A DNA stretch of 64,000 bases from Moniliophthora roreri (lineage: Eukaryota; Basidiomycota; Agaricomycetes; Agaricales; Marasmiaceae), in assembly GCA_001466705.2 (NCBI GenBank), contig LATX02000178.1, forward strand, positions 541,704 to 605,703. The letters run 5' to 3'. Both the position numbers and the translations under genes were made by a program. Under the pieces are notes generated by a model that was not told the origin of the DNA, ran no database searches, and saw nothing but the letters and a program-made list of their open reading frames with translations. Of this stretch, positions 22,500 to 34,063 are shown piece after piece (position 1 is the first letter of the stretch; each line of letters begins with the position of its first letter).

Positions 22500-22700
22500 A
22501 CAAGTTGAACTTACGAACCCTCACGGACCGTCCCTGTAACCTTGTCCCAACCCGATTCCTGCATCATTGTACTTGAAAAGTAATGGATTATTGAGATTCT
22601 GACCTCTTCGAGACCTGTAAACGCCATCAAAACCTTATCCAGTTTGGCCATCCGGTCTTCATACTTCGAGTTGAAGTTCAGATCAGGGGATACCATGATA
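22500..22700 (-). pseudogene. 3' fragment of the F-box gene
   Basis: Matches the last codons of the gene at 19530..20648 (MAKLDKVLMAFTGLEEVRIS) and extends past its stop. No upstream part of the gene remains, so this is a remnant left by the block duplication. Confidence 0.65.
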
Positions 22701-23050
22701 CTACTCTCGTTGTGTTATCCTCCATCGCTTTCCGATATTGATATCTCGCTTCAGTCACGACTTCGAATCCCTTGTATGGGAGCTCTGTCGATGCTGTATG
22801 CTTCATCTCTTCAAGGATTGATTTGCTTCCTATTCATGCGTGAATACTGTAGACGCCACGACCTATAACGACCATCTTATTCGCCTCCTGGATAGATTTG
22901 ATTACGCTGTTATCCTTGATGGTTGTTATTAAATGCTCATCATGGTTGATCAACGTTCGATTTTGCGTTTTTCTCTTGCAGTTCAGATGCCGTCTACATG
23001 TGGAAAACCGGGCGTTTCAAGGGGGAGAAAATGAAGGCAAAAGAGTTCAT
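22701..23050. other. Short gene-free stretch before the tRNA genes
   Basis: 350 bases with no supported gene. ORF fragments on the plus strand have no motif. Confidence 0.4.
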
Positions 23051-23136
23051 GGACACTGTGGGATTTGAACCCACGACCTCTCGCAATACCAGGGCATAGA
23101 TGCGAAGCGAGCGCTCTACCCCTGAGCTAAGCGCCC
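23051..23136 (-). tRNA. tRNA-Ala (anticodon CGC) with a 15-nt intron
   Basis: The minus strand folds as a standard tRNA. Acceptor GGGCGCT pairs with AGTGTCC (two G-U pairs). D arm is GCTC-AGGGGTA-GAGC. Anticodon stem CTCGC/GCGAG has loop TTCGCA- and anticodon CGC. T arm is GTGGG-TTCAAAT-CCCAC, with discriminator A just outside. A 15-nt insert in the anticodon loop after the canonical position 37 is a normal eukaryotic tRNA intron site. Without the intron the molecule is 71 nt. Confidence 0.88.
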
Positions 23137-23334
23137 TGATACAATTTTGGATTAGAGAATTATCACATTGGGTTTGGTGAATTGAAGAATGTCATCTCCA
23201 ACTCGGATCTTTGTTAGTACATGCCCCGATTACTGTATCATCATTCCTCCCACCTTCAGACGTTAAATCTCCCTCACGCTCGCTCTCGACGTCTTTACGG
23301 CTCTCAGTGGCTGAGGACACGTTTAGTTTTGCAA

Positions 23335-23431
23335 GGCAAGATGGCCGAGTGGTCTGAGGCACCAAAATTAGTAGTCACCTTATGACTCAATCTCTAATCC
23401 TCGGGCGCGAGTTCGAACCTTGCTCTTGTCA
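23335..23431 (+). tRNA. tRNA-Leu-like gene with atypical anticodon region
   Basis: Acceptor GGCAAGA pairs with TCTTGTC. The A box (TGGCCGAGTGGTCTGAGG) is leucine-like, and the B box/T arm (GCGAG-TTCGAAC-CTTGC) is good. The middle is about 14 nt longer than an intronless tRNA-Leu. I could not find a 5-bp anticodon stem at the usual place: the CCAAA expected there has no TTTGG partner. ATTAG/CTAAT and AGTCA/TGACT hairpins are present instead. It may be an intron-containing tRNA-Leu(TAG) with an odd stem, or a decaying tRNA. Confidence 0.55.
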
Positions 23432-26400
23432 TGTCTGGCATGGGAATCGCTTTTCATGCAGCGATTTTGCATAGATTCTTGAGCAAATAGGAAGCTCAAT
23501 GGCTGCACATTACTTTCGCTCGTCACTCCGCCTTATGGTACGTCAGGTGTCAGGATTTGTCTTCACTGCTTCAGGGCTGGAACCTCCGTTCCGTGTCCCG
23601 GTCCCCCTACTACAACGATGAGGCGGGGCGAGTCTGCCTCAGTGAGTACGATGCAATGGGAACATGATGCATAAGACTGAGGAACAAGTACAACGTGCGA
23701 TACGACTAAGACCTGAAGGCGGTTGGGCGTTACCAAGCGAAATAATTAGATCTAAAGGTACTTGGTTTACCTTGTTTATCATACCGGCCAAACTAAAGAA
23801 GTGAACCTAAATACGCAAGGGTGACTCACCTCCGCGGTGTAAGCGCCCCGAGAGAAGCCAATTATACAAATTTTGCCTCCATCTATACTCAGTTAGCTAG
23901 GTCAGGCAAATTCTGTGAGACGAGTGATACTCACCCATAACATCCGAGCGGGAGGTTACATGCTATTCCCTCATCAAGCCGCTAATGAAACGGTGTGTAT
24001 AGCAGCAGCTGACCGTCAACCTTTGATATATTTGCTGTCAAAGGGGAAGCGAAATGCGGAGCAGTAACTTATAAGTGCCCATTCCAGTCTGATTATCTAT
24101 CAGTCGTTGCACTTGACTGATTCCAAGCGAAATTCCGACCTGATGGTACGCCATCTGCTGCTCTTGATCATCCTTTTTGGAGAGATGAAAAAACTCGATG
24201 ATGCTTGAGTTCTAGAAGTATTCCCTTTTCAGCCTGTGTATAAATCCGTCTTCGGCAAATCTATGGACCCAATGTTACAAAGGACAAGCGTGTTGAATCT
24301 CACTGACGAGCTCACTGATTACCGGTGCGATCAAAGCGCAAAATTAACGTCCGAGCATCGTGAGTTTCTGGAATATCTTCCGGACTGTTATGAACCGGCT
24401 GGTTGTCATAGTCCGAACTGTAAGAGAGCTAACGGTGTCTCTATGAGTGTCAGTGTGCATGGAAATGCTCGAGCCCTGAGAATAAGCCACAATTGCAGAT
24501 TTAGAACGACGGTAAGTACTTGACACGCCTCAGTCGAGGAGAAATATTAGGACCAGATCTTCGCCCCGTAATCTTATAGACCATGGCCACACCATCATAG
24601 CGTGAAGTGTAAGAAAAATGAGGCTCCTTGTGTTGGGCAGCTGTAGAAGCCAAGTTCAGACGACGAAGAGATTGTCGCTACGGTGCCTATTCCTTTTTTG
24701 AGATTTGGGCATGGGTCACTCGACATTCCTTCTAGCCAACCAACCTAAAATATCTGACGGATTTTAGATAGTGCTCATTTTTTTTAAAGCACTTGGAAGC
24801 CATGGACACGTACATGCGTGCATGCCGAGACGTTCCTATCGGACCACAATGTGGACAATCTTAGATCGCGAGGGATTTTAGTGAACTCCAAACGAGGTGA
24901 AACGTTACGAACTTACATGGAAGATCATGTGCATAATACTGTATTCATTAGGCACTTTTTTTTCTGAGAAATGAGCTCAACTTACGGGCGAGCAGAAAAG
25001 ACTCCGGACGTGCGACATGGAAGTTCGAAGTCGAGAAGTAGAAATGCCCGCCGGAAGGGACCCGATTAAGGCTTCATCTTTCATATTCGCCTCCAGTAAG
25101 CCGCAGCTACAGACCTAGCGTAGAATATTCCTAAATCTGGGAACAGGTAGCCGCATTCGAAAACCGGCAGGCGAAGCGCTCTCGGTAACAATTTGACACC
25201 TGACAAACTATATTGCTATGGAAGAATACAAGAATTTGTTTCTCCCGCACTTCTCAACCGTGGCAACGCTACGGCAAAGGAGAATTAGTACTTTCAGTGG
25301 CAGCGAACGTGATTCATACTCACGCCAATCTTCAACGACTCTGACCAGACACATATACACCCGGCGGCTGTCCCACAATCGGGCGTCGTATTGCAGAATC
25401 CGCCACAGGATTGACGACGAGTAAGGGAACTTCCGAGCTGCGATATTGCTGATTCAGCTTTCTCTTATGGGTTCCTACAGAGCTTGCGTACCTCGTTCGA
25501 TCCCGGAGCAGGAGCGGCGAGCTAGTACCAAGTCAATAACTTGATCCTGAAGGACGGCAGTTTAAATGCATACCGTAGAGAATGCGAAGGACGCAAGTAA
25601 GGATGCCAAAGTAGCTGTAATTGTGAATCGCATTGTTGGCGTTAAGGGAGGGCCAGTATAAGCGAGTTTTTATAAGTGTATGGACAGGGGGAGCGCCGAA
25701 GACTGTACCTATCATTCAAAGGGGAGAATCAGTTCATGTCAGTAGTGATTCGGGCTAAACTCACCGCTAGAATCAATACTCTGGTGGTACTGTGTCTGCC
25801 ATTCCTGTCAGAGTTGATCATTCGGTTCTGGAAATACTTATTAGAGCTCGCTTCAGGAGAGTCGAGAGTCAGTCTTGAGCACAGTTAGCAGTTGACATGG
25901 GGGTTACGACCCCAACAAGGAGATCTTGAATCTGCAAATGTGTTTCGAGACTTTGGAAAAGGAGGCGTCTGGAGACAAGTAATTAGTACCAGAACTCTAA
26001 GTATAGATGGGCGGTGACTGACTGTCGACGTAGTGTTGGCGTAGAGCGTTAACTTCAGGAACGGATAGGTCGCATTTAGAAGCAGCTGTAGCAAATCAGC
26101 TCGAGTATGTCGGTGGTCCATAGCGTGTGGCCCTGAACTAAGAAGTCTTGTTCGCAAGATGGTGGTCCCTGAAAGAGTATAAGAAACCTTAACCCGAGTA
26201 CATCCGCTCTTTACTCGTCGCCGGCCATTCATGGCCACGTGCCTGGTTTGTGCCTTACCTCCTACTACGATGTGTCCACTTGAACCAGAATTCTGATTCT
26301 GTCAGGACAAAACCTTCTCAAGAGTTGGCGCAGACAGATGGAAAGTTACCATCGGCTGAATTCTTCCTTATCCGGGCCTCTCCATCTTTGGAACAAGAAA

Positions 26401-26685
26401 TGGGGTTTCTGCGGGGGCGTCGAAGGCGGAGATGCTGATAGGAGACGATTCTTACTCGGTATCCGTGGTAAGTGCCTTGTCCATTTCTATGCCTGTCAGC
26501 ACCCCAGTCATCAGTCATATTATGGCGAATCTAGAGCGCTCTCTTCCTCCGTCTGATGCTGTTTCAGTGTCCTCGACTAACGGCCTCAATCTTTTTTTCA
26601 GCGTTTGGCGATTCAGATACCGAGCTATTTTACAGCAGAGGATCTACATAGGAACACTATACTCCGTGCATGATGTATACGATAA
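23432..26685. other. Large gene-poor region
   Basis: About 3.25 kb without a supported gene. ORFs here (up to 117 codons, minus strand 25885..26238; 95 codons, plus 24236..24523) have no recognised motif, and I found no splice model that extends them. A 40-base repeat at 23578..23617 recurs at 42735..42774. Confidence 0.5.
23578..23617 (+). repeat. 40-base dispersed repeat, copy 1
   Basis: Begins CTGGAACCTCCG and ends CCCCCTACTACAACG. It matches 42735..42774 with about three substitutions. The flanks are mostly unrelated. Confidence 0.6.
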
Positions 26686-27476
26686 TCAATACATGCCAGG
26701 ACATAGCTTGTACCTCACAACTTTGCTCCATGCTTCCCATTCACTACCGAACTGCTTCCTCATCAAGTTGTCTTCATCATCCATTCGCATCAGCAAGACT
26801 GTGATTCCACCCCCAACACCAATTAGCCACCCGCATGCCAACAGCCTCGCACCAGTCCCCAGGATCCATAAGTGAACCATTACGCTACCGGTGAAGTTTA
26901 TCCAGCATGCTGCGTAGGACGGGTGACGGACGATGGAGTATGGGCCATGCGTGATAAGCTTGGGCGATTTTACGAGGGTAGGATTATTGGAAAGCTTTCC
27001 GGCGGGCACGAGCTCGAAGGTAAACCCCTCCGAGAGTGCTCGATAGCAGAATATGCGGAAGATACAACCTGAGATGGAGAGTAAAGCACCGAGGAGAAGG
27101 ACAGGGGATAATTCGGTGTTGGAAACGAGGGATGGAAAGTAAGGCTGGACTGGAAGAGTCGGGAATATTGATGATAGGACATGAATGACCTCGTTCACAG
27201 ACACGAGGTAGTACATTTTCTGCTCAATAACGGTGTTCAGAATTATAAACTGATCAAACAGATCGGACGACGTACGACTTCGATGGGTAGGGCGTATTTG
27301 ATCAGAAATACCAATATCCATTCCCGCATATCAGCGGTAAACCCTCGCTTCAAAGAAGGTGTAGGTGGAAGAGACTTTGGTCCGCCATTGGGTGGAGTGA
27401 AACTCACTCCGAACGAAACAGCGGAGGAGAAGACGAGGAAGGCCTTTGCCAGTGCTAGTGAGTCCAAAGTTACCAT
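26686..27476 (-). CDS. Isoprenylcysteine O-methyltransferase-like protein, copy 2
   Basis: Exons 27476..27276 and 27219..26686 join in frame to 244 residues. Hydrophobic, with FTPPNGGPKSLPPTPS near the N-terminus, YYLVSVNEVIHVL at the start of exon 2, FELVPAGKL, GPYSIVRHPSYAACW and DEDNLMRKQFGSEWEAW. It is very similar to copy 4 at 46583. In the usual RHPxYxG motif the Gly is replaced by Ala (SYAACW), a change to note at the cofactor site. It is adjacent to and collinear with copy 3. Start ATG 27476 follows the other copies; ATG 27506 in frame is an alternative. Confidence 0.8.
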
Positions 27477-27813
27477 GGCTATTATCGTGTGCTGGTCTGA
27501 ATCCAATATCTAAAATACTAGCGACCTCGTATATTGACAGCGTAAATGTTCTCATCCACGACCTGTGAGCGCGGCCATGAAGCTTGGCCGACTGAACCTT
27601 GCCGCCTGCCCTGAACACGCGGCGTTTTATTCTTTTGAGAGGTTTGAATTCCACAGCCACTTGGAACAGGCAATTAATTACTGATTGACAGCAAGAATGT
27701 GGCTTTAATGCAAGCGTGACGCAAATTGTCATTAACCGACGGTATTTTGCCGACAACCCTACGAACTCACGCCAAGTTCAGGGAGAAGTGAATATATTTT
27801 CAATTGGCTGGAC

Positions 27814-28574
27814 TCAAAAGACACCTGGTATCATTCTATACTTCACAACCTTGCTCCATCTATCCCACTGTTCCCCAAATTGCTTCCTCATCAGTTCATC
27901 TTCATCACAAATTCTCATAGTCACCAAGACGGCTCCCTGCCCTACGGCAAACATCCAGCTTCCCACACTGATTCGTCCAATTGCGGTATTGAGGAACCCA
28001 CTTTCCCTAATCCATGATCCATCCACGAGGAGCGTCGATATACTCCCGAAAAATGACAGCCACGATCCAAGATAAGAAGGATGGCGTACGTAGTTGTACG
28101 GACCGGTGGTAATCAGCTTGGGATTATTAGCGGTGAAGGTATTTTTCGCGTGTTGCCCAGCAGGAACGAGCTCGAAACTGAAGCATTCCCCTAGCTCACG
28201 GTAGCATGAAAATCTAATAAGGCCCCCGAGGAATAAGGAAAGTACGGCCGCAAGAAACGCCGTGGTTATGGATGGAGTCGTTGGGTTAGGAGTTGTATTC
28301 ATGAATGTCATGAGACAGAAGCATTCGTGGAGAATAGCCACGTAATAAGCTGCCTATTTAAGGATTAGATGCGGCCAAGTGAAAATACTCCGAGACTCAC
28401 TCGCTGCAAGGGCAACACGTATTTGACACGGAAGACCACAATCCATTCTCGTACCCCTCTCTGGGATGGATTTTTATCCTCGGAAGGAGTTGGTAACGAA
28501 TGGGGCGGCGTAAAGCTAACTCCAAACGAAATTGCGGACAAGAGAAAGAGGCTGATTTTGAGTGCCGCTTGCAT
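27814..28574 (-). CDS. Isoprenylcysteine O-methyltransferase-like protein, copy 3
   Basis: Exons 28574..28401 and 28353..27814 join in frame to 237 residues. Motifs are FTPPHSLPTPSEDKN, FELVPAGQH, GPYNYVRHPSYLGSW and DEDELMRKQFGEQWDRW, so the AdoMet-binding residues look intact. It lies about 340 bases upstream of copy 2 on the same strand, a tandem pair. It is more divergent than copies 2 and 4 are from each other. Confidence 0.8.
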
Positions 28575-28792
28575 CGAGTTCTGTAATGAGAGTGTGTGAA
28601 GATGGAGCCGACTTTTAAAGAGAAACTGAACAAGGGTCGTGCAAAAGACAGGATGAATGTTTGGTTTATTTCCGCGTCGGCTGGAATGAGGGACTTATCC
28701 CCGGTTCCTGCTTCCATGGAGATTAACAATTACCTATCAGTTTGAGCTTTACGGAAACTGAAGGAAGTAGCGCTTCCGAAGCCGGTCACCAA

Positions 28793-29197
28793 TTAAGTGC
28801 CAAGTACCCATGCATACATCAACCTTGTATCAGCATGTGACCAAAATCTCCTTCTAATCCTCGCCATCACCTCTGAATCTCCGTCGCTCACCTGGTGATA
28901 TTTGTGTTTTGCTTCCTCTTGCCAGGACAAGATCATCACCCGCGTTGTGTAACTTGATAGACTATCACACGACGCGCCAAGATCCGATGTCTTCGCAACG
29001 TTCTCAAGCAAATCGCGGAGAAACCACTGGCACGAATGCTGCACGAATGATAACAGATCAGAGGAACCGTCACTGCTCCCAGTTTTATTAGGGCTGCTCA
29101 TCGTAACCGTATATGGTGGTGTAACATTCCAGACATTTGAACAGCTGCAGCGACTGGGGCCCGGTTTATCGGTGCTGACGGCAGCGTCCCACTTCAA
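28793..29197 (-). CDS. Unrecognised small ORF
   Basis: One open frame of 134 codons, or about 102 if it starts at the internal Met of MSSPNKTGSSDGSSDLL. No signal peptide, TM segment or known motif is visible. It lies between ICMT-like copy 3 and the GH44 gene, both on the same strand. It could be chance. Confidence 0.25.
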   Translation of the reverse strand: MKWDAAVSTDKPGPSRCSCSNVWNVTPPYTVTMSSPNKTGSSDGSSDLLSFVQHSCQWFLRDLLENVAKTSDLGASCDSLSSYTTRVMILSWQEEAKHKYHQVSDGDSEVMARIRRRFWSHADTRLMYAWVLGT

Positions 29198-29344
29198 ATT
29201 AAGTGTTGTATGGGCACTAGAGATCTTAATGTTTGTAATCTTCAGTCAGGAGAGTTGCTAATTCCAGAGCGCCCGCTTGTCGACGTACTTAGCGCAATCT
29301 TCGCGTTTTGTTTTCAGGAAGATATACATTGAGGTATGTTAGCA

Positions 29345-32259
29345 CTACTTCTGAAGGAGGAATACCGCCATGTAGGGCGGCACCACCAGGAAGTCACTCG
29401 CTTTCAGTGCAATATCCGTCTGTTGAACTTGCATGAGTATGCCCTTCACGATCCATAACCTGAAAAATCTCGCACCTGCCACTTGGCTACGCCAGCACTA
29501 CCGCCGAAATGTCTCATGAAGTACAAACCAGTGGGAACGTTGGACAGGTTGTATGAAACTGGTGCACTGGGACTCTTGTTAATGATAACGAGCGATAACT
29601 TGCCATTTTCAGTCCCAGCGTATATACTAAGGATGTCAGGGTTTGGTGAGGTGAGATTGACTTGAGCGCTAGAACTGCCGAAGTACGTCCCGTATCTGCA
29701 TTAAGGTAGATGTTAGTCCATTGTTTATGTAGCCACAGAACGAGGCTTCGTACCCCCTGAAAAGCCAATACGCCAGACCAACTGGTCCCATCTCGTCAGG
29801 AGTAGCCCAGTAGGTTGCTGCATCCACCGCATACTTTCCAAAGATACCAAGCATATCTGCAGTGACAAGACCTCCTGTAATGTCCTGGTCATTTGTGGAA
29901 CTCCATTCGCTAATGGAAAATTTGGTTCCTGGGTAGTTCTGATCGATGAGAGATTTCATGCGGGGAACGAGCTTGATGATGGTCGGATCGGGCTGATGAT
30001 TCTGCTGAGGCTCCTCACCAACCCACGACTCATCGACATACGTCTCGTCCTATTAAACAATGTTCAGCACCAGCGATAGCATCGATAAAAACAGTACAAG
30101 CTAACCCAAAGGCTACGCGTTGCTCTCAGTCTCACTGCTTTCGCAGCGTCATCATTCGCACTAGTATCTGCCTGGAAGTAGTAATGGATGTCGAGGTAAT
30201 CCAAGAGTCGAGTTCCAGTGTTCTGGTCGTGCTTTGCCATCTCCTGTAGGAACCAAGGCAGGAAGTCGATATTGGAGTGAGCTGCAGTGTCGTCCCATCC
30301 AATAACGCTTGTCCAGTCTGAGAAAGGTTAAAATAGGTCAGTGTGAAGCTATCAAATATACGATTCTAGCTCACAGAACCACCAAGCACATGTCGAGGGT
30401 GCTGCAACTTGAACATCAGGAATAGCTTCTTTGGCGACTGTAGCAAACTCTATCACTCGGTTGAGCTCTTCATCGTAGCCGATAGGTCTACAGAAAATAT
30501 CTTCAGCTTCGTGCGGAATTCCATGAACTGACTACTTACTCTGGATGCATATCTCGATGCGTTTCGCTAGCAATCTCAATCTCATTGTCAATAGCAACTA
30601 TCGCCGGCTTATTCTTCAAGCCAGATAGCCATTGCTTAGCGAGAGTGCTGTTCCAAGCAGTATATGCACGAGTTGGATCAGTCGCCGGAACGGCAGTCCC
30701 ATTGGGGTACATCCCATTTCCCGCGTCGGCATTGTATGGGTCAAAATTTTGTTGATCTGAAGGAAAGGTACAGATAAGTATTGAGACAGCAAACAAATCA
30801 AAGACGTTTACCAGGGTAGACTGTCTTGGGATAAGAGTAAGATTTATTATCTTTGGCAACCCAATCGAGTCTAGATATCATATCGACATGAGAAATGCTG
30901 ATCAAGAAACAAAGGGAAGCGTACGCCGGTACTGTTAACAGTGAACTGGAACTCGCTCCATGAACCCATTCAATCCATTCGTCTGCATTGTCATTGTCCC
31001 GGTTTTCGAAGTACCAGTCAGCACCAGCATTAGTGAAGTCACCGTCTGGGTTGTAGGCAGTGACGGCGTTGCCTCCCCAACGCGAAAATGTGACACCTAG
31101 GTGCTTGATGTAATCAGCGTTTGTTGGAAAATTGACACCGTAAATGAGAGGGTTACACATCTTGGTTGACGCTGATGTCAAATGATTAACTGATTGAGCT
31201 CCAAGAAAGCACTGAAGTTTACCTCCCGCTTTGAGCTTCGGGTAGCGTATGGTTGAAGGTCGAATTTCCTGTAGTGATGACGAGTGAACCGGCTGCGAAG
31301 GATGAAGCCAGTGTGAGACAAGTTATTGCCTTCGCAGGGGTATCTGGAGAGTATGTCGTTGTATTGGACACGGATATCGTCTATAATAGGATTGAATAGG
31401 GCAAAATACTAGGAAAAGATATCTGTAACAAACCTCCCCGTTGAGCTGTATACTAACGGTGTCGAGATCGACGTCACCAACAGTAGTAATTGCGACAACG
31501 TTGTTAGCTAAAGGCTCTGCGCTAAGGAACTCGGGTTCGACCACGATGGACTGAGAACAATTATTAGTACCATTCGAACCAGATCTTAAAACCAGGCGTA
31601 CATCGACAAGAACAATGTTATCCAAGTGGTACTGCAATTAACTTAGAGGATTAGAATACGAATAGGAAACAAAGCAGGCTCACAGAAGCGCCATTCGCAC
31701 CTGCTTGGAAGTTGATATGGTCCCAAGTTGCATCAGGCTTAGGATACCCGGTCAGTTTAAAAACTAGCATGCATGGCCCGAGGAATATTTACCAAGGGTG
31801 CTCCAGTACCTGGCAGAGAGCTGAAATCAATCACAAGAGACGTGAATTCACCTTCCTTGACTTCCTTGCTGATTGAGGACAGAGGTATGCTCGGTGAGTC
31901 TGTCTCGGTTTCCGTCGCCGAAAAGGAAATTTGTATATCGGTTCCCTGCGAGTTATACTATCGATAACGTTACTGCTTATTGTACGAGAATTAGGATATA
32001 CCGCGATATCAAACCGAAGGCCAGCATAGTCAGGAAAAGTCCCTTCCAGTTTGAGAGAAAGTGCGGACCATGCTTCAGAAGTCACTGAGATGCTGCTACT
32101 TCCATCAAAGATATCAGTTGCCGCAAAGTCAATGGTAGAACTCCAGCTCCAGTTCTCCCATCCGGATGCGAGTGCATCGTCTTGGTACACCGGTAAATCA
32201 GCGTGCACAAGTTGAATTGCCGCTACTACGAGCGAGACGAGTAGGAGCCGGTAGAACAT
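29345..32259 (-). CDS. GH44 endoglucanase, nearly complete, with one frame break
   Basis: Secreted family 44 glycosidase. The signal peptide is MFYRLLLVSLVVAAIQLVHA, followed by an N-terminal region (ENWSWSSTIDFAATDIFDGS) and the catalytic barrel. Acid/base Glu is in VAIDNEIEIAS and the nucleophile in ISEWSS; HYYFQADTSAND and GPVGLAYW are also family landmarks. The model has at least 13 exons, ending with TAG at 29345. All junctions I tested are in frame except around 31150..31185. There the spliced frame reads SVNQDV then a stop, while the following sequence (NPLIYGVNFPTNADY) is in the next frame. This is a one-base insertion relative to the expected protein, so the copy may be a young pseudogene or carry a sequencing error. 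Its 3' half aligns with the gene at 1..817. Confidence 0.8.
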
Positions 32260-34063
32260 TGCAACAAGAAGCGACAGGGATGATCAAAGCCACAGACTTC
32301 GAAGGCTTTTAAGTTATCGACCGGACAAAACTCGGCACCAGTTGCAAGCCGGCAGACTTCCGGGATCCCCTTGCCAAATGAACTAGCTCCACATCAAGGA
32401 ACCCGTGAGTATGATCCATCAGGCCATCATCGCATCGTCAAGAGGAAATCGCGCGATATCAGGCTTACGACCGTTATGATTTCGCAAAGCATTTTCCGTG
32501 GGGTTCCAGCCCGGGATTCCACCGAACGAGGCGACAAAGATAGCTCAGCTACCTGCTTGACGAAAAAGATACCATGTGGAAGGGTGTTTCAGATGGCTTC
32601 CGTTGCGAGAGAAATGTGAGGAAGAAGCCATCTCGTCGCCTAATGTTCGGTTAGTGGACGGACTTCAACAAGTCCTGAATGGGAGAACGAATTTAGAAGG
32701 ATATCTGCAAGCCTAAAAGACATTTCCTGGAGACATTAGTGGAACCGTGTGTCGTGTACAAGATTCATAGAACGCCTTTTGAGCACAGCGAAAAGAAGCC
32801 GACGCGAAACCTGATGTGGCATTCAACATTCGCGAACTTCCTTTGGATCAAGACTCTCAGTGACACCTATAAATTGCATATAGAGATGAACCTAAGCGCT
32901 AAAGCTTCCGAAGTAACAGCTCCCAGATGTCAACGGCCATATTGATGGGATGCAAAGATAGATGAAAGTAGATATATACCTTCTGACAAGTCAAAACGCT
33001 AATCCAGCCGGTCGTATCTTATCAGGAGTGTGGCTGGAAGCGGGAGTACGAGGTGAAGGTAGTGTCGATGTCAATATCGGAGTCAAGACGGTGACTGTGA
33101 GCTTAGCCGATGTTGTATTAGTGTTCAACGACCCAGAAAACCACCAGGAGAGTTTGCTGGTGGGTTTCTGCGCTGTTGGATGGGACTGAGCGTTGATTTT
33201 GGTTCGGGTGTGTTCTGGCGAGGTGGCGGCTTTTTCGAGGGATTCGGCGGCGATAATAGGTAGTGTAGGCGTTTCAGAGGGGGTAGATAGTTCCATGGAA
33301 GCTGTGAAGTAAAAGAAGACGGTCAGTGGAGGAGAAAAAAACCTTGGTTTGGCACACACCTTGATCCCTGCCCCACAACTCACCTCCTCCTTCTTCCAGC
33401 TCCTTCTGCCCTTCCTCAAAGTCCCGAGTGGTCCTAGAGTAGCGTGATTAGTAATGGAGGTAAATCAGATAAAAGAAAACATGTATAATGAAAAGAAAAG
33501 GTAAGAATTTTTTTTTTTTAAAAAAAAAGGCAAACTGCGGCCGCGCACTTGGTACCCCACCCTTTGCACGCCCTTCTCCTTCACCTACTCCCTTCTAGCT
33601 TTCCTGTAGTGCCTAGATAGTCCTAGAATAAGATCAAATGAAACGAATAAGGGAATGTGACACAACGCCACGTGTTTGCTCGCACATCGCTTGTTATCGC
33701 CGCGCCTGTTGATTATAATCCCGTGGCCGCCCCGCAGATCCGGATCCGATGCAATTGCATAGCGCGTATGTATAGAGATACGGGCAGCGTCATGCTGATT
33801 GGTTCTCATCCAGACTTGGTTACGGATACACTGCGTAACGTTGCCAACGCTCTCGAATATCTCAGTTCCCTTGGGTGACGAGTTTCAGATGTATCCAATC
33901 ACGAACCGTAACTCGATGATGCTGGTGCAATTACAAGAGTACGACGACGACTCATACCGCAAAGGTCGGGAAAGTATCAGCTGCGCGGGTGTCGAGGCAA
34001 AGTCGCATATGTATCTTCGGCTCACTTCCGTTTGAGAAAGGAACAGTAGTTCATTCCGATACA
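32260..34063. other. Gene-poor region with a T12A9 tract
   Basis: 1.8 kb. The longest ORF (minus, 32991..33419, 142 codons, Ser/Thr/Pro-rich from an internal MELSTPSETPTLP) is not supported by motif or splice signals. T12A9 lies at 33508..33528. No other feature was recognised. Confidence 0.45.
33508..33528. repeat. T12A9 homopolymer palindrome
   Basis: Twelve T followed by nine A, a self-complementary simple tract in intergenic DNA. Confidence 0.8.

Larger units (their letters stand above)
20770..22620. repeat. Segmental duplication unit B
   Basis: Second copy of the block at 18190..19520. It contains the intact BTB gene and, beyond it, only the 3' end of the F-box gene on the opposite strand. 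The full-length F-box gene lies between the two units. Confidence 0.75.
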
